Assembly: GCA_025358155.1 (NCBI GenBank)
Contig: JANYKR010000086.1
Location: forward strand, 1-57,971
Reading direction: 5' to 3'
Origin: Betaproteobacteria bacterium
Lineage (GTDB): Bacteria; Pseudomonadota; Gammaproteobacteria; Burkholderiales; Burkholderiaceae_C
Length of the DNA stretch: 57,971 nt
Shown: in pieces, positions 15,675-23,447 of the stretch
Position numbering within the stretch: the first letter of the stretch is position 1
Layout of the letters: each line of letters opens with the position of its first letter
Translations under genes and position numbers: made by a program
The notes under the pieces: generated by a model
Told to the model about the DNA's origin: nothing
The model's database searches: none
Seen by the model: the letters and a program-made list of their open reading frames with translations, nothing else

Positions 15675-17363
15675 ATGCCCATCCTCGACACCAAGACGCT
15701 CGCAGCCAAGCTCACGCAGGGCAAGGCACGCTGGCAGGCCCGCGCAACGCCGCATTCCTTGCTGTCTGACGCAGACAAAAAGGCCATGCTCGGCGCGATC
15801 ATCACGCCGGCTGAGACTGCGGCGGCGACCGCGCCGCAATCCTTCAGTGCTTCGGCTCCGGCATTCGCCCCTGCCGTCGATTGGCGCAGCCACAACGGCA
15901 ACCATGTCACCTCGGTCAAGAACCAGAAGAACTGCGGCTCCTGCGTCTCGTTTTGCTGCACCGCGCTGGTCGAGTCGATGGCCTCGATCGAACGCGGCCA
16001 GTTGCTCGACCTCTCGGAGGCCGACTCGCATTTCTGCTCGTCGCATGGCCCGAGCTGCGGCGGCTGGAACTCCAACGACTGCCTCGAACAGATTCAGGTG
16101 CGCGGCGTCGTGCCCGATGCCTTGTTCCCTTACATGGCGGCGTTCGAGAACCCGCCCGTGGTCGACCCGAATTCGCACCTGTGGGTACCCCACTGCGGCA
16201 ATGTGCCCAACCGCGCCGCGTCGGCGGTCAAGATCAGCTCGCACGGCCAGCTCACGGCCCTGGTGGACCGCAAGAACTACCTCAGCAACTCCGGCCCCTG
16301 CGCGGCGTCGTTCGATGTCTACGACGACTTCTACTCGTACAGCAGCGGCGTCTACCACCATGTCACCGGTGCCTACGTGGGCGGCCATTGCGTTGAGGTC
16401 ATCGGCTATTCGGAAGCCGAACAATGCTGGATCGCCAAGAATTCGTGGGACACCAGCTGGGGCATGTCCGGATTCTTCAAGATCGCCTACGGCGAGTGCA
16501 AGTTCGACGCCTACCCCTTCGGCACCGCCACTGGCGTCGTGATTCCGGCGGCCGGCCCGGCCTGGCACGGCTATGAAGGGCTGGGTGGCGTCATCACCTC
16601 CAAGCCCAGCGCCACCTCCTGGGCCAACAACCGCATCGACGTGGTCGCGCGTGGAACCGATTCCGCCTGCTTCCACCGCTGGTGGGACGGCGCCAACTGG
16701 CAGGGCTGGGAGAGCCTGGGTGGCGGCCTCCAGGGCGCGCCGGCGATCTGCTCCTGGGCCGCAGGCCGGCTCGACATTTTCGTGGTGGGTTACGACCACC
16801 GGCTGTACCACAAGTGGTACCAGGGCGGCTGGAGCGGCTGGGAGAACCTGGGCGGCATGCTGTCGTCCGATCCCTGCGCTGTCTCCTGGGGCCCGAACCG
16901 CATCGACGTTTTCGCCCGTGGCATGGATTCGGCGATGTGGCATTTGTGGTGGGACGGCAGCCACTGGGCCGGCTGGGAAAGCCTGGGCGGCGTGTGTGAC
17001 TCCGCGCCGGCGGTTTCGTCGTGGGCGCCCAACCGGCTCGACTGCTTCGTCAAGGGCACCGACAGCAGCCTGTACCACCGGTGGTGGAACGGCTCGGCCT
17101 GGAGCGGCTGGGAAAACCTGCGCGGCTATGTCGGCGGCGATCCCGGCGCCGAGTCCTGGGGCCCGAACCGTATCGACGTGTTCTACCCGGGCGCCAGCTT
17201 CCACATGATGCACAAGTGGTGGGACGGCTCGACCTGGAGCGGCGAGGAAGACCTGGGCGGAGTGCTGTCCTCGGGGGTGGGCGTGAGTTCATGGGCCGCG
17301 GGTCGGCTCGACTGCTTTGTCGAGGGCACCGATTCAGCCCTCTACCACAAGTGGTACGCCTGA
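15675..17363 (+). CDS. Papain-family (C1) cysteine protease fused to a tectonin/PLL-like beta-propeller
   Basis: The 562-residue protein has two parts. Residues about 70-285 are a papain fold: oxyanion Gln 84 and nucleophile Cys 90 in NQKNCGSCVSF (Q-to-C spacing of six as in papain), His 238 in GGHCVEVIGY, and Asn 256 in AKNSWDTSWGMSGFF; the triad is complete. Residues about 290-562 are six successive repeats of about 48 residues with the pattern W-x-GWE-x-LGG, SWG-x-NRIDVF and HKWWDG, like the seven-bladed sugar-binding lectin PLL and related propellers. No signal peptide is visible in the first 70 residues. GGAGA lies 5 bases before ATG 15675. The next gene is a chagasin-type inhibitor, so enzyme and inhibitor seem paired. 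Substrate and ligand are unknown. Confidence 0.88.
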   Translation: MPILDTKTLAAKLTQGKARWQARATPHSLLSDADKKAMLGAIITPAETAAATAPQSFSASAPAFAPAVDWRSHNGNHVTSVKNQKNCGSCVSFCCTALVESMASIERGQLLDLSEADSHFCSSHGPSCGGWNSNDCLEQIQVRGVVPDALFPYMAAFENPPVVDPNSHLWVPHCGNVPNRAASAVKISSHGQLTALVDRKNYLSNSGPCAASFDVYDDFYSYSSGVYHHVTGAYVGGHCVEVIGYSEAEQCWIAKNSWDTSWGMSGFFKIAYGECKFDAYPFGTATGVVIPAAGPAWHGYEGLGGVITSKPSATSWANNRIDVVARGTDSACFHRWWDGANWQGWESLGGGLQGAPAICSWAAGRLDIFVVGYDHRLYHKWYQGGWSGWENLGGMLSSDPCAVSWGPNRIDVFARGMDSAMWHLWWDGSHWAGWESLGGVCDSAPAVSSWAPNRLDCFVKGTDSSLYHRWWNGSAWSGWENLRGYVGGDPGAESWGPNRIDVFYPGASFHMMHKWWDGSTWSGEEDLGGVLSSGVGVSSWAAGRLDCFVEGTDSALYHKWYA

Positions 17364-17391
17364 CCATGACCGCCGCCAGCCGGGGCCGGCG

Positions 17392-17667
17392 GTGTTGAAG
17401 GTGGTGGCCGGGGCGGTTTTCGACATCGCCCTGGGCTGCAGCCCCAGCACCGGCTACATGTGGCAGCCCAACCCGCTGCCCGACGGCGTTGTGCTGCTGG
17501 GCAGCGAGTTCGCCGCGCCAGCCAACGCGCAGGTCGGCGACGCGGGGCAGCAGGTCTTTCACCTGCGGGCCGAGCGCGCGGGTCACTACACGCTGATGCT
17601 GGTGCTCAAGCGACGCTGGGAGGCCGAGCCGATAGAAACCCATACGGTCGACCTGATCGCCAGCTGA
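17392..17667 (+). CDS. Chagasin-type (I42) inhibitor of papain-family proteases
   Basis: The frame encodes an Ig-like protein with the three inhibitory loops of chagasin/ICP recognisable in order: SPSTGYMW (family NPTTGYxW), the Gly-containing DE loop at VGDAGQQVFHLRAER, and KRRWEAEPIET (family RPW). It begins 29 bases after the papain-propeller stop codon. GTG 17392 gives 91 residues and begins right at the first beta strand. An ATG at 17366, just after the protease, is in another frame, and one base less around 17390 would join it to this frame and give a full-length N-terminus (MTAASRGRR then VLKVVAG). So a small frame error, real or in the data, is possible. No signal peptide is seen, as for its neighbour. 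Confidence 0.75.
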   Translation: MLKVVAGAVFDIALGCSPSTGYMWQPNPLPDGVVLLGSEFAAPANAQVGDAGQQVFHLRAERAGHYTLMLVLKRRWEAEPIETHTVDLIAS

Positions 17668-17744
17668 AGGCAGCGGGAAGACCGGCTGAAGGATGGCGCC
17701 CGCCGGGTCGTCAGCGCTGGCCCGCCCGGACGCCTACCGCGCGC

Positions 17745-18608
17745 CTACCGCCCGACCCGCGGCCGGCCCACCGGTCTCCGGGGTCGCTCACCGGCCGCAC
17801 GGGTGTTGTCTGCCGGCCCTTGCCCAGCAGCGCCTCGGCTGGCCGACGCCACCCGCCGCGCCAGCGCGGGGTGCGGCGTGCTCTGGCGCCCGGTGGGCTG
17901 GGGCCGTGACACATCGGCCATCAGCAGCACGCTGCGCACCAGGTCTTCCACCGCCTCGACCAGGGTCTCGGGCGGTGCCAGGGTCTCGATTTCGGCCAGC
18001 AGTTCCTCGGCGTCTTCCAGGTCGTCGGGGTCGAGGTGGCGGTAGAGCGTGGCCAGCGGCTCCAGCAGCTTGGCCTCATGGCGGTCCATCAAGGTGGTGA
18101 ACAAGTCCACCGCCGTCGCAAAGCCCGCCACCCAGGGCAGCACGGTCTCGGACGGCGTGGCCTGGTCGTCCAACTCATAGACCCAGGGGTCGAACCACTG
18201 GCGCTGTGCGATGGCGCGGTTGAGCTCGCTGTAGCGGCGCAGCACCAGGCGGCGCATCAGCCCGGCATCAAAGCGCTTGGGCGGCGTGCGGCCCTCGACA
18301 TCGGCGATGTGCGCCAGCCAACGCTCCTCGGGCACCGGCTGGGGCTGCAGCAGCACGCCGCAGAGGTAGCCGTCGATCATCACCGTGTCGAGCGGCTCCA
18401 ACGTGTCGGGCAGGCTGTCCATCAGAGCCTGCAGGCTGTCGAGCTCCTGCTCGCTCAGGGGCGCGTGCTCGCCCGGGCCGGCCAGGGCGGCGGCGCCGGC
18501 TGCCGTCTGGGCAGTGGCCGCAGCGCCGCTGGAGGGCGCTTGGGTTCTGGCGGGCTTGCGGGTGCCGCCGGCGACGGGCTTGGCGGGTGGCTTTGGAGAG
18601 GTGCTCAT
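17745..18608 (-). CDS. UPF0149/YecA-family protein
   Basis: A 287-residue protein with a Pro/Ala/Lys-rich N-terminal 50 residues, then the UPF0149 helical core: LSEQELDSLQALMDSLPD, then VMIDGYLCGVLL, and a central WFDPWVYELDDQ and VLPWVAGFATAVDLF. The C-terminus (after residue 225) is basic and disordered. YgfB/YecA-type proteins have no settled biochemical role; some carry a C-terminal SEC-C zinc motif, which is absent here. The ATG at 18608 is used; ATG 18617 is an alternative, since the GGGAGG lies between the optimal distances for both. It is read leftwards after murB, with a 76-base gap, and probably shares its transcript. Confidence 0.82.
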   Translation of the reverse strand: MSTSPKPPAKPVAGGTRKPARTQAPSSGAAATAQTAAGAAALAGPGEHAPLSEQELDSLQALMDSLPDTLEPLDTVMIDGYLCGVLLQPQPVPEERWLAHIADVEGRTPPKRFDAGLMRRLVLRRYSELNRAIAQRQWFDPWVYELDDQATPSETVLPWVAGFATAVDLFTTLMDRHEAKLLEPLATLYRHLDPDDLEDAEELLAEIETLAPPETLVEAVEDLVRSVLLMADVSRPQPTGRQSTPHPALARRVASASRGAAGQGPADNTRAAGERPRRPVGRPRVGR

Positions 18609-18684
18609 GGCCGGCATTGTCCTCCCCGTGCAGTCCGGCAGGCGCCCGGTCGCAGGGCTGGCCAGTGCCCTGTCGAACACGGGG

Positions 18685-19734
18685 CTACACCACCACCGGC
18701 TCGGGCTCCAGCCGGATGCCAAAGCGGCCGTAGACGCTCTCCTGGATCGCCCGCGCCAGCGTCAGCACTTCGGCGCCGGTGGCGTTGCCCTGGTTGACCA
18801 GCACCAGCGCCTGGCGCTCGTAGACCGCGGCGCCGCCGACGCGCTTGCCGCGCCAGCCGCAGGCATCGATCAGCCAGCCCGCGGCCAGCTTGAACCGGCC
18901 GTCGGCCAGCGGGTAGTGCACCAGGTGCGGGTCGCGGCCGATGATGTCGCGGCACTGCTCGGCGCTGACCACCGGGTTCTTGAAAAAGCTGCCCGCGTTA
19001 CCCAGCAGGGCCGGGTCGGGCAGCTTGGCGCGGCGGATCGCGCAGACCCAGTCGAACACGGTGCGGGCATCCGGCGCCAGGTTGCCGGTCTCGGCCATCC
19101 GGCGTTCGATGTCGAGGTAGGCACGCACCGGCTGCCAGGGCCGGGGCAGGCGCAGCCGCACCCGGGTGACCAGGCTCTTGCCGGCCAGCCCGCCAAAACC
19201 GGTCTGCTTGAACACGCTGTCACGGTAGCCAAAGGCACAGGCGCGGGCGTTCAGCGTGACGCTGCGGCCGGTGACCAGATCGACCGCGTCGAGCGACTCG
19301 AAGCGGTCGGCCAGCTCGATGCCGTAGGCGCCAATGTTTTGCACCGGCGCGCCGCCCACCGTGCCGGGGATCAGTGCCAGGTTCTCGAGCCCGGGCCAGC
19401 CCTGGTCGAGCGTCCAGGCCACCGCGCCATGCCAGGACTCACCGGCGCCGAACTCGACGATCCAGGCGTCGTCGCGGGTCTCGACCAGGTGCCGACCCAT
19501 CACCTCCACCTGCAGCACCACGGCCTGCGGGTCGCGGGTCAGCACCAGGTTGCTGCCACCGCCCAGCACCAGCTTGGGCGCAATGCCCAGCGCCGGGTGG
19601 TCCAGCACCCGGCGCACGTCGGCATCACTGCGGATGTGCACCAGCGTGCCCGCCGTGGCCGGCAGGCCAAAGCTGTTGAGCGCACGCAGGCTGCAGCCGT
19701 GGCTGATCTCAAGCAGGGTTGCGGGGCTGGACAT
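18685..19734 (-). CDS. murB: UDP-N-acetylenolpyruvoylglucosamine reductase
   Basis: The 349-residue FAD enzyme reduces UDP-GlcNAc-enolpyruvate to UDP-MurNAc with NADPH in peptidoglycan synthesis. Signature segments are LVLGGGSNLVLTRD, NLALIPGTVGGAPVQNIGAYG, the FGYRDSVFK loop, and the C-terminal GNAGSFFKNPVV; it is the long (type I, E. coli-like) form. The catalytic Ser in AGSFFKNP and the Glu near the end (RLEPEPVVV) are present. The start at ATG 19734 begins with MSSPATLLEISHGCSLRALN; the frame remains open far upstream through a repetitive tract and that part was rejected. It is upstream of the UPF0149 gene in the same direction. Confidence 0.95.
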   Translation of the reverse strand: MSSPATLLEISHGCSLRALNSFGLPATAGTLVHIRSDADVRRVLDHPALGIAPKLVLGGGSNLVLTRDPQAVVLQVEVMGRHLVETRDDAWIVEFGAGESWHGAVAWTLDQGWPGLENLALIPGTVGGAPVQNIGAYGIELADRFESLDAVDLVTGRSVTLNARACAFGYRDSVFKQTGFGGLAGKSLVTRVRLRLPRPWQPVRAYLDIERRMAETGNLAPDARTVFDWVCAIRRAKLPDPALLGNAGSFFKNPVVSAEQCRDIIGRDPHLVHYPLADGRFKLAAGWLIDACGWRGKRVGGAAVYERQALVLVNQGNATGAEVLTLARAIQESVYGRFGIRLEPEPVVV

Positions 19735-20069
19735 CGGCCGATTTTGGCCTACGTTGGCCAGCGCTCGGTCGGCCCTTGCGGGATGCGCGGGCGGTGCCGT
19801 CCTGCGATGCGCTGGCGCTGTTGAGCGCAGCGCTGTGCCGGCGCATTGGCCGCGCATTGCCGGCGCATTGCCGGCGCATTTCCGGCGCTTGCCTGAGCCG
19901 CCGCGATCTTTTCTGCGCCCCGCGCCATCAGCTTGGCCCTTGGCATGAAGTAATGCCGTACAAAACCGGTTCAAGCGGACGATATACGGGCTTTGCTGGT
20001 GAGCATGTTCAGTGCGCGGGCCGCGGTTCGCTTGCTGCAGGCCTGCCCGCGCCAACCGCCGAGCCCGCC
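19735..20069. other. Divergent gap between murB and the HPt gene
   Basis: The 335-base gap contains the 11-bp tandem repeats listed separately. It also has an inverted repeat GGCAT (19942-19946) / ATGCC (19953-19957) with a 6-base spacer and an AT-richer stretch (19940-19995) that may carry the promoter of the HPt-yajQ genes. The reading frame of the HPt protein is open back through this stretch to ATG 19953, but that ATG has no ribosome binding site. Confidence 0.4.
19839..19892. repeat. 11-bp tandem repeat
   Basis: The unit CCGGCGCATTG occurs about 4.6 times with small changes: copies begin at 19839, 19850 (one base changed), 19861, 19872 and 19883 (partial). A period of 11 bases is one helical turn, so each copy faces the same side of the DNA. 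It lies about 105-160 bases upstream of murB. Function unknown. Confidence 0.8.
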
Positions 20070-20540
20070 ATGAACCTGCCCAACCCCGACCCTCGCCATG
20101 CCCACGCCACTGCCGAACCATCGGCCCCTGAGCCTGCCGGATCGGCGGCCCTGGCGGCCGGCCCGCGCCGACGCTTCCGCGCTGCGGATGTCGCCCGGCA
20201 CCTGGACATGGCGGTGATCGGCGATGTCTGCGTCGGCGTCTCGCTGGCGGGTTACCGCACGGTGCTGGGGGGCTTTTTGAATGAAGGCTCGGGCTCAGGC
20301 AGCCAGGCCGCCTTGCTGGCGGCGCTGGATGCCGGGCAGGCCCAAGCCCTGCCCGGTCTGGCGCATGCGGTCAAAGGCACGGCAGCCAGCATGGGCTTGC
20401 GCAGCATCCGGCTGCAGGCCCAGCAGATTGAAATCGAGTGCGAGGACTACCTGGCGCTCGACTGCAGCCGCGCTGCCGCCGCCCTGCGTGAGCACCTCGC
20501 CACCGCCCGGGCCCTGCTGCAGCGCATGGGCTTTGTCTGA
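20070..20540 (+). CDS. Histidine-phosphotransfer (HPt) domain protein
   Basis: A 156-residue protein whose last 100 residues form an HPt helical bundle with the phospho-accepting histidine at residue 99 in [17 protein letters not shown]. The first 40 residues are Pro/Ala-rich and disordered. HPt proteins pass phosphate between a hybrid sensor kinase and a response regulator; no partner kinase or receiver gene is adjacent, so it is an orphan relay. It is followed 76 bases later by yajQ in the same direction; as YajQ proteins are linked to cyclic-di-GMP signalling in some bacteria, a shared transcript is of interest. Start at ATG 20070 lacks a clear ribosome binding site. Confidence 0.82.
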   Translation: MNLPNPDPRHAHATAEPSAPEPAGSAALAAGPRRRFRAADVARHLDMAVIGDVCVGVSLAGYRTVLGGFLNEGSGSGSQAALLAALDAGQAQALPGLAHAVKGTAASMGLRSIRLQAQQIEIECEDYLALDCSRAAAALREHLATARALLQRMGFV

Positions 20541-20616
20541 GGCCTGCAAACAGCCACCACCAGCGGCCAGCGCATGGCAAAATTTTGGACTCTTGTCATG
20601 CCCACACCGGACCGCC

Positions 20617-21117
20617 ATGCCCAGCTTCGACACCGTTCTAGAACCCAACCTGGTCGAGCTGCGCAACGCGCTCGAGCAGAGCAACAAGGAGATCGGCACG
20701 CGCTTCGATTTCAAAGGCTCTGCCGCGCGCATCGAGCACGTCGAGGCCGGCAAGGACCGCAGCCTGCAACTGCATGCCGACAGCGACTTCCAGATCGCGC
20801 AGGTGCGCGATCTGCTCACCGCCAAGCTCAGCAAGCGCGGGGTGGATGTGCGATTTCTCGACTTCAGCGCCAAGATCGAGAAGATGGGCGGCGACAAGGT
20901 GCGGCTGACAGTGCCGATCAAGCAAGGCATCGACAGCGAGACCGCCAAGAAGATCCAGACCCTGGTCAAGCAAAGCAAGCTCAAGGTGGCCGCCGCGATC
21001 CAGGGCGACAGCGTGCGGGTGACCGGTGGCAAGCGCGACGACCTGCAAGCGGCCATGGCGCTGCTGCGCAAGGACGTGGCCGACCTGCCGCTGGCGTTCA
21101 ACAACTTTCGTGATTGA
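20617..21117 (+). CDS. yajQ: YajQ-family nucleotide-binding protein
   Basis: 166 residues with the full YajQ pattern: [20 protein letters not shown], then [53 protein letters not shown] and the C-terminal [15 protein letters not shown]. The two ferredoxin-like domains bind nucleotides; a Xanthomonas member binds cyclic di-GMP and acts with a transcription factor. That role is family knowledge and is not shown for this protein. ATG 20617 begins the conserved sequence exactly; the longer open frame upstream is the HPt gene read in another frame. The stop codon is near a possible GTG start (21110) of the following retropepsin gene, so coupling is possible. Confidence 0.95.
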   Translation: MPSFDTVLEPNLVELRNALEQSNKEIGTRFDFKGSAARIEHVEAGKDRSLQLHADSDFQIAQVRDLLTAKLSKRGVDVRFLDFSAKIEKMGGDKVRLTVPIKQGIDSETAKKIQTLVKQSKLKVAAAIQGDSVRVTGGKRDDLQAAMALLRKDVADLPLAFNNFRD

Positions 21118-21148
21118 GCTGCCCAGGTGCGCGCGCCGTGCCGCGTCG

Positions 21149-21829
21149 ATGCGGTATGGGGCGCGGCGGGGTTTGTTGCTGCTCACGGCAGCGCTGGGTG
21201 CCGCGCTGGGTGCCATCCCGGCCTGGGGTCAGAACGTCAGCCTGGCCGGCAGCATGGGCAGCGACAAGGCGCTGCTGATGATCGACGGCCAGCCGCGCAT
21301 GTTGGCGCTGGGCGCGAGCAGCCAGGGCGTGACGCTGCGCCGGCTGGCGGACGGGCAGGCGGTGGTCGAGGTGGCGGGCCGCAGCATCACCTTGACGCTG
21401 GGTGCGGCACCGGCGCGGGTGGACGGCGGCGGGGGTGGGGCCAAAGGCGGGCCTGCCGCTGACAGCGAGATCGTGCTGCCGATAGGCCCGGGTGGGCACT
21501 TCTCGGGCGCCGGCGCGATCAACGGAGCGGCGGTGCAGTTTCTGGTCGACACCGGCGCCACCACCATCGCGCTCAGCCAGGGCGAGGCCAACCGCATCGG
21601 CCTGGACTGGAAACGCGGCAAACCCGCCCTGAGCGCCACCGCCAACGGCCCGGTGCCGGTTTACATCATCAACCTGACCTCCGTGCGGCTGGGCCCGGTG
21701 GAGGTGGCCAACGTCGAGGCCGTGGTGCTGCCCTCGGACATGCCGATGGTGTTGCTGGGCAACAGCTTTCTCGGCCGCTTCTCGATGCGGCGCGATGGCG
21801 ACGTGATGCGCCTCGCCAAAAAACCTTGA
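21149..21829 (+). CDS. Retropepsin-like aspartic protease, exported or membrane-anchored
   Basis: The 226-residue protein has an N-terminal hydrophobic signal (RGLLLLTAALGAALGAIPAW) and a C-terminal half with the single-lobe aspartic protease motif FLVDTGATTIALS (Asp 134). The flap-like stretch and closing VLLGNSFLGRFSMRRDGDVM are typical of the bacterial clan AA (TIGR02281-like) proteins. Such proteins dimerise to form the active site; the physiological role is unknown. A Gly-rich linker (GGGGGAKGG) separates the two halves. ATG 21149 gives a good signal peptide; a GTG at 21110 overlapping the end of yajQ is an alternative. Same direction as yajQ, 31 bases downstream. Confidence 0.86.
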   Translation: MRYGARRGLLLLTAALGAALGAIPAWGQNVSLAGSMGSDKALLMIDGQPRMLALGASSQGVTLRRLADGQAVVEVAGRSITLTLGAAPARVDGGGGGAKGGPAADSEIVLPIGPGGHFSGAGAINGAAVQFLVDTGATTIALSQGEANRIGLDWKRGKPALSATANGPVPVYIINLTSVRLGPVEVANVEAVVLPSDMPMVLLGNSFLGRFSMRRDGDVMRLAKKP

Positions 21830-21944
21830 GCTCGGCCTTGGGCTCGGCCCCGCGCCCGGCCCGGCCGTTCAGGTCCCGTGCGCGACTGCCGCTCCGCGCG
21901 GCGGCAGGCAGAGTGAGGCTCCCGAACAATTTGAGGAGACTCGC

Positions 21945-22349
21945 ATGGGCATGACCATCACCAAACCCGCCATCGACCTGGGCATCGTCACCACCAACGG
22001 CCCGGCGATGCTGGCGTTCTACCGTGACGTGCTGGGTTTGGCACTGCAAGGCGAGATGCCCATGCCCGGCGGCGTGGGTGTGATGCACCGGCTGCTGTGC
22101 GGCAGCAGCCTGATCAAGCTGGTGGTGCTGCCTGCGGTGCCAGCCGCCGCCGCGCCGGGCGGTATCCAGGGCGCTGCGGGCTACCGCTACTGGACCATCA
22201 CGATCAGCAACCTGGCCGAGACCGTCAAGACCTGCGTTGACGCCGGCCACAAGCTGGTGATGCCCGAGCGCGAGATCCGGCCCGGCGTCCACATCGCCAT
22301 CGTCGCCGACCCGGACGGCAACTGGGTTGAATTCTTGGCCCTGGGCTGA
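21945..22349 (+). CDS. Glyoxalase/VOC-superfamily protein
   Basis: A 134-residue protein with the paired beta-alpha-beta-beta-beta modules of the VOC fold: LGIVTTNGPAMLAFYRDVLG at the start and VHIAIVADPDGNWVEFLALG at the end, where the Glu is a likely metal ligand. Members act as lyases, dioxygenases or resistance proteins; which one is not predictable. GAGGAG lies 9 bases before ATG 21945. It stands alone after the retropepsin gene (115-base gap) and is convergent with the flavin oxidoreductase gene, with a tandem-repeat array between their stops. Confidence 0.88.
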   Translation: MGMTITKPAIDLGIVTTNGPAMLAFYRDVLGLALQGEMPMPGGVGVMHRLLCGSSLIKLVVLPAVPAAAAPGGIQGAAGYRYWTITISNLAETVKTCVDAGHKLVMPEREIRPGVHIAIVADPDGNWVEFLALG

Positions 22350-22364
22350 TCCCGCCAAGCCCCC

Positions 22365-22440
22365 CAAGCCGGGAGGCTTGCGCCCGTCTAGCCGGGAGGC
22401 TCGCGGCCTTCAAGCCGGGAGGATTGCGCCCATCAAGCCG
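22365..22440. repeat. 23-bp tandem repeat between convergent genes, each unit a hairpin
   Basis: Three units of exactly 23 bases begin at 22365, 22388 and 22411, with a partial fourth at 22434. Each unit starts CAAGCCGGGAGG (second copy CTAGCC) and contains the dyad CAAGCC / GGCTTG or a close variant, so each can fold as a small hairpin. The array ends inside the last codons of the flavin oxidoreductase gene (stop at 22433-22435). It may serve as a bidirectional transcription stop. Confidence 0.8.
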
Positions 22441-23410
22441 TCAGAAAACCCATCAGCCGCTGGCGGATGATGGCGTCGGCCTCGGCCATGATGCGGTCGA
22501 TCAGCTGCTTGCAGGTGGGGATGTCGTGGATCAGACCGGCCACCATGCCGCAGGACCAGGCGCCCGCGTCCATCGTGCCTTCAAGCATGATCTTCGGGTA
22601 GACGCCGGCCACCTCGTCGATGATGTCCTCAAACTTCAGGCTGGCACCCAATGCCTTCTCTTTGGCGATCAATCGGTCCACCGCATCATTGCGCAGCACG
22701 CGCTCGGTGTTGCGCAGCGAGCGCATCACCAGCCGGGTGTCCAGCTCGCTGGCGGCCACGATGGCCTGCTTGACCTTGTCGTGCACGGGTGCTTCTTTCG
22801 TGGCGATGAAGCGGGTGCCCATGTTCATGCCCTGTGCCCCCAGCGCCATCGCCGCTACCAGCGAGCGGCCGTCAGCCATGCCGCCGGAGGCCACAAACGG
22901 GATCTTCAGCTCATCGGCGGCGCGCGGCAGCAGGATGAAATTGGGGATGTCGTCCTCGCCCGGGTGGCCGCCGCACTCAAAACCGTCCACGCTGACCGCG
23001 TCGCAGCCAATCGATTCGGCCTTGAGCGAGTGCCGCACCGAGGTGCACTTGTGGATCACCTTGATGCCGGCCTCGTGCAGCGCCGGCAGCCATTTTTGCG
23101 GGTTGTTGCCGGCCGTCTCGACCGCCTTGACTCCGCCGTCGATGATGGCCTTGATGTAGCCGGGGTAGTCGGGTGACGACAGCGTGGGCAAAAACGTCAG
23201 GTTGACGCCAAACGGCTTGTCGGTCATTTCGCGGCAGCGCGCGATCTCCTTGGCCAGCAGTTCGGGCGTGCGCTGGGTCAGCCCGGTGATGATGCCCAGC
23301 CCGCCTGCGTTGGACACCGCAGCGGCCAGTTCAGCAAAGCCGACAAAGTGCATGCCGCCCTGGATGATCGGGTGCTGGATGCCAAACATCTCGGTGATCT
23401 GGGTTTTCAA
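22433..23410 (-). CDS. NAD(P)H-dependent flavin oxidoreductase (2-nitropropane dioxygenase / nitronate monooxygenase family)
   Basis: The 325-residue TIM-barrel FMN protein shows IQHPIIQGGMHFVG at the N-terminus, then LGIITGLTQRTPELLAKEI, the GFECGGHPGEDD loop, and the FMN-phosphate region VASGGMADGRSLVAAMALGA. The catalytic-loop motif KCTSVRHSLKAESIGCDAV is present. Relatives oxidise nitronates or reduce enoyl/quinone substrates. The start codon is TTG (23410), with AAGGAG 8 bases upstream. It is the last of three leftward genes (acyl-CoA dehydrogenase, quinone oxidoreductase, this gene) with gaps of 37-50 bases, so it probably serves the same catabolic transcript. Confidence 0.92.
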   Translation of the reverse strand: MKTQITEMFGIQHPIIQGGMHFVGFAELAAAVSNAGGLGIITGLTQRTPELLAKEIARCREMTDKPFGVNLTFLPTLSSPDYPGYIKAIIDGGVKAVETAGNNPQKWLPALHEAGIKVIHKCTSVRHSLKAESIGCDAVSVDGFECGGHPGEDDIPNFILLPRAADELKIPFVASGGMADGRSLVAAMALGAQGMNMGTRFIATKEAPVHDKVKQAIVAASELDTRLVMRSLRNTERVLRNDAVDRLIAKEKALGASLKFEDIIDEVAGVYPKIMLEGTMDAGAWSCGMVAGLIHDIPTCKQLIDRIMAEADAIIRQRLMGFLTA

Positions 23411-23447
23411 GGGGCGTCTCCTTGTCGGTTTTGAGGGTCTGGGCTGA

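Noticed and set aside
15540-17213. 557-codon leftward open frame opposite the protease
   Set aside because: The repeated AAVPP/VGAVPP-like pieces are the reverse reading of the propeller repeats; the papain triad and propeller pattern on the plus strand are decisive.
19719-20069. N-terminal extension of the HPt protein through the tandem repeat
   Set aside because: The frame is open, but the encoded residues are Arg/Cys/Ala-rich and there is no ribosome binding site; ATG 20070 gives a normal protein.
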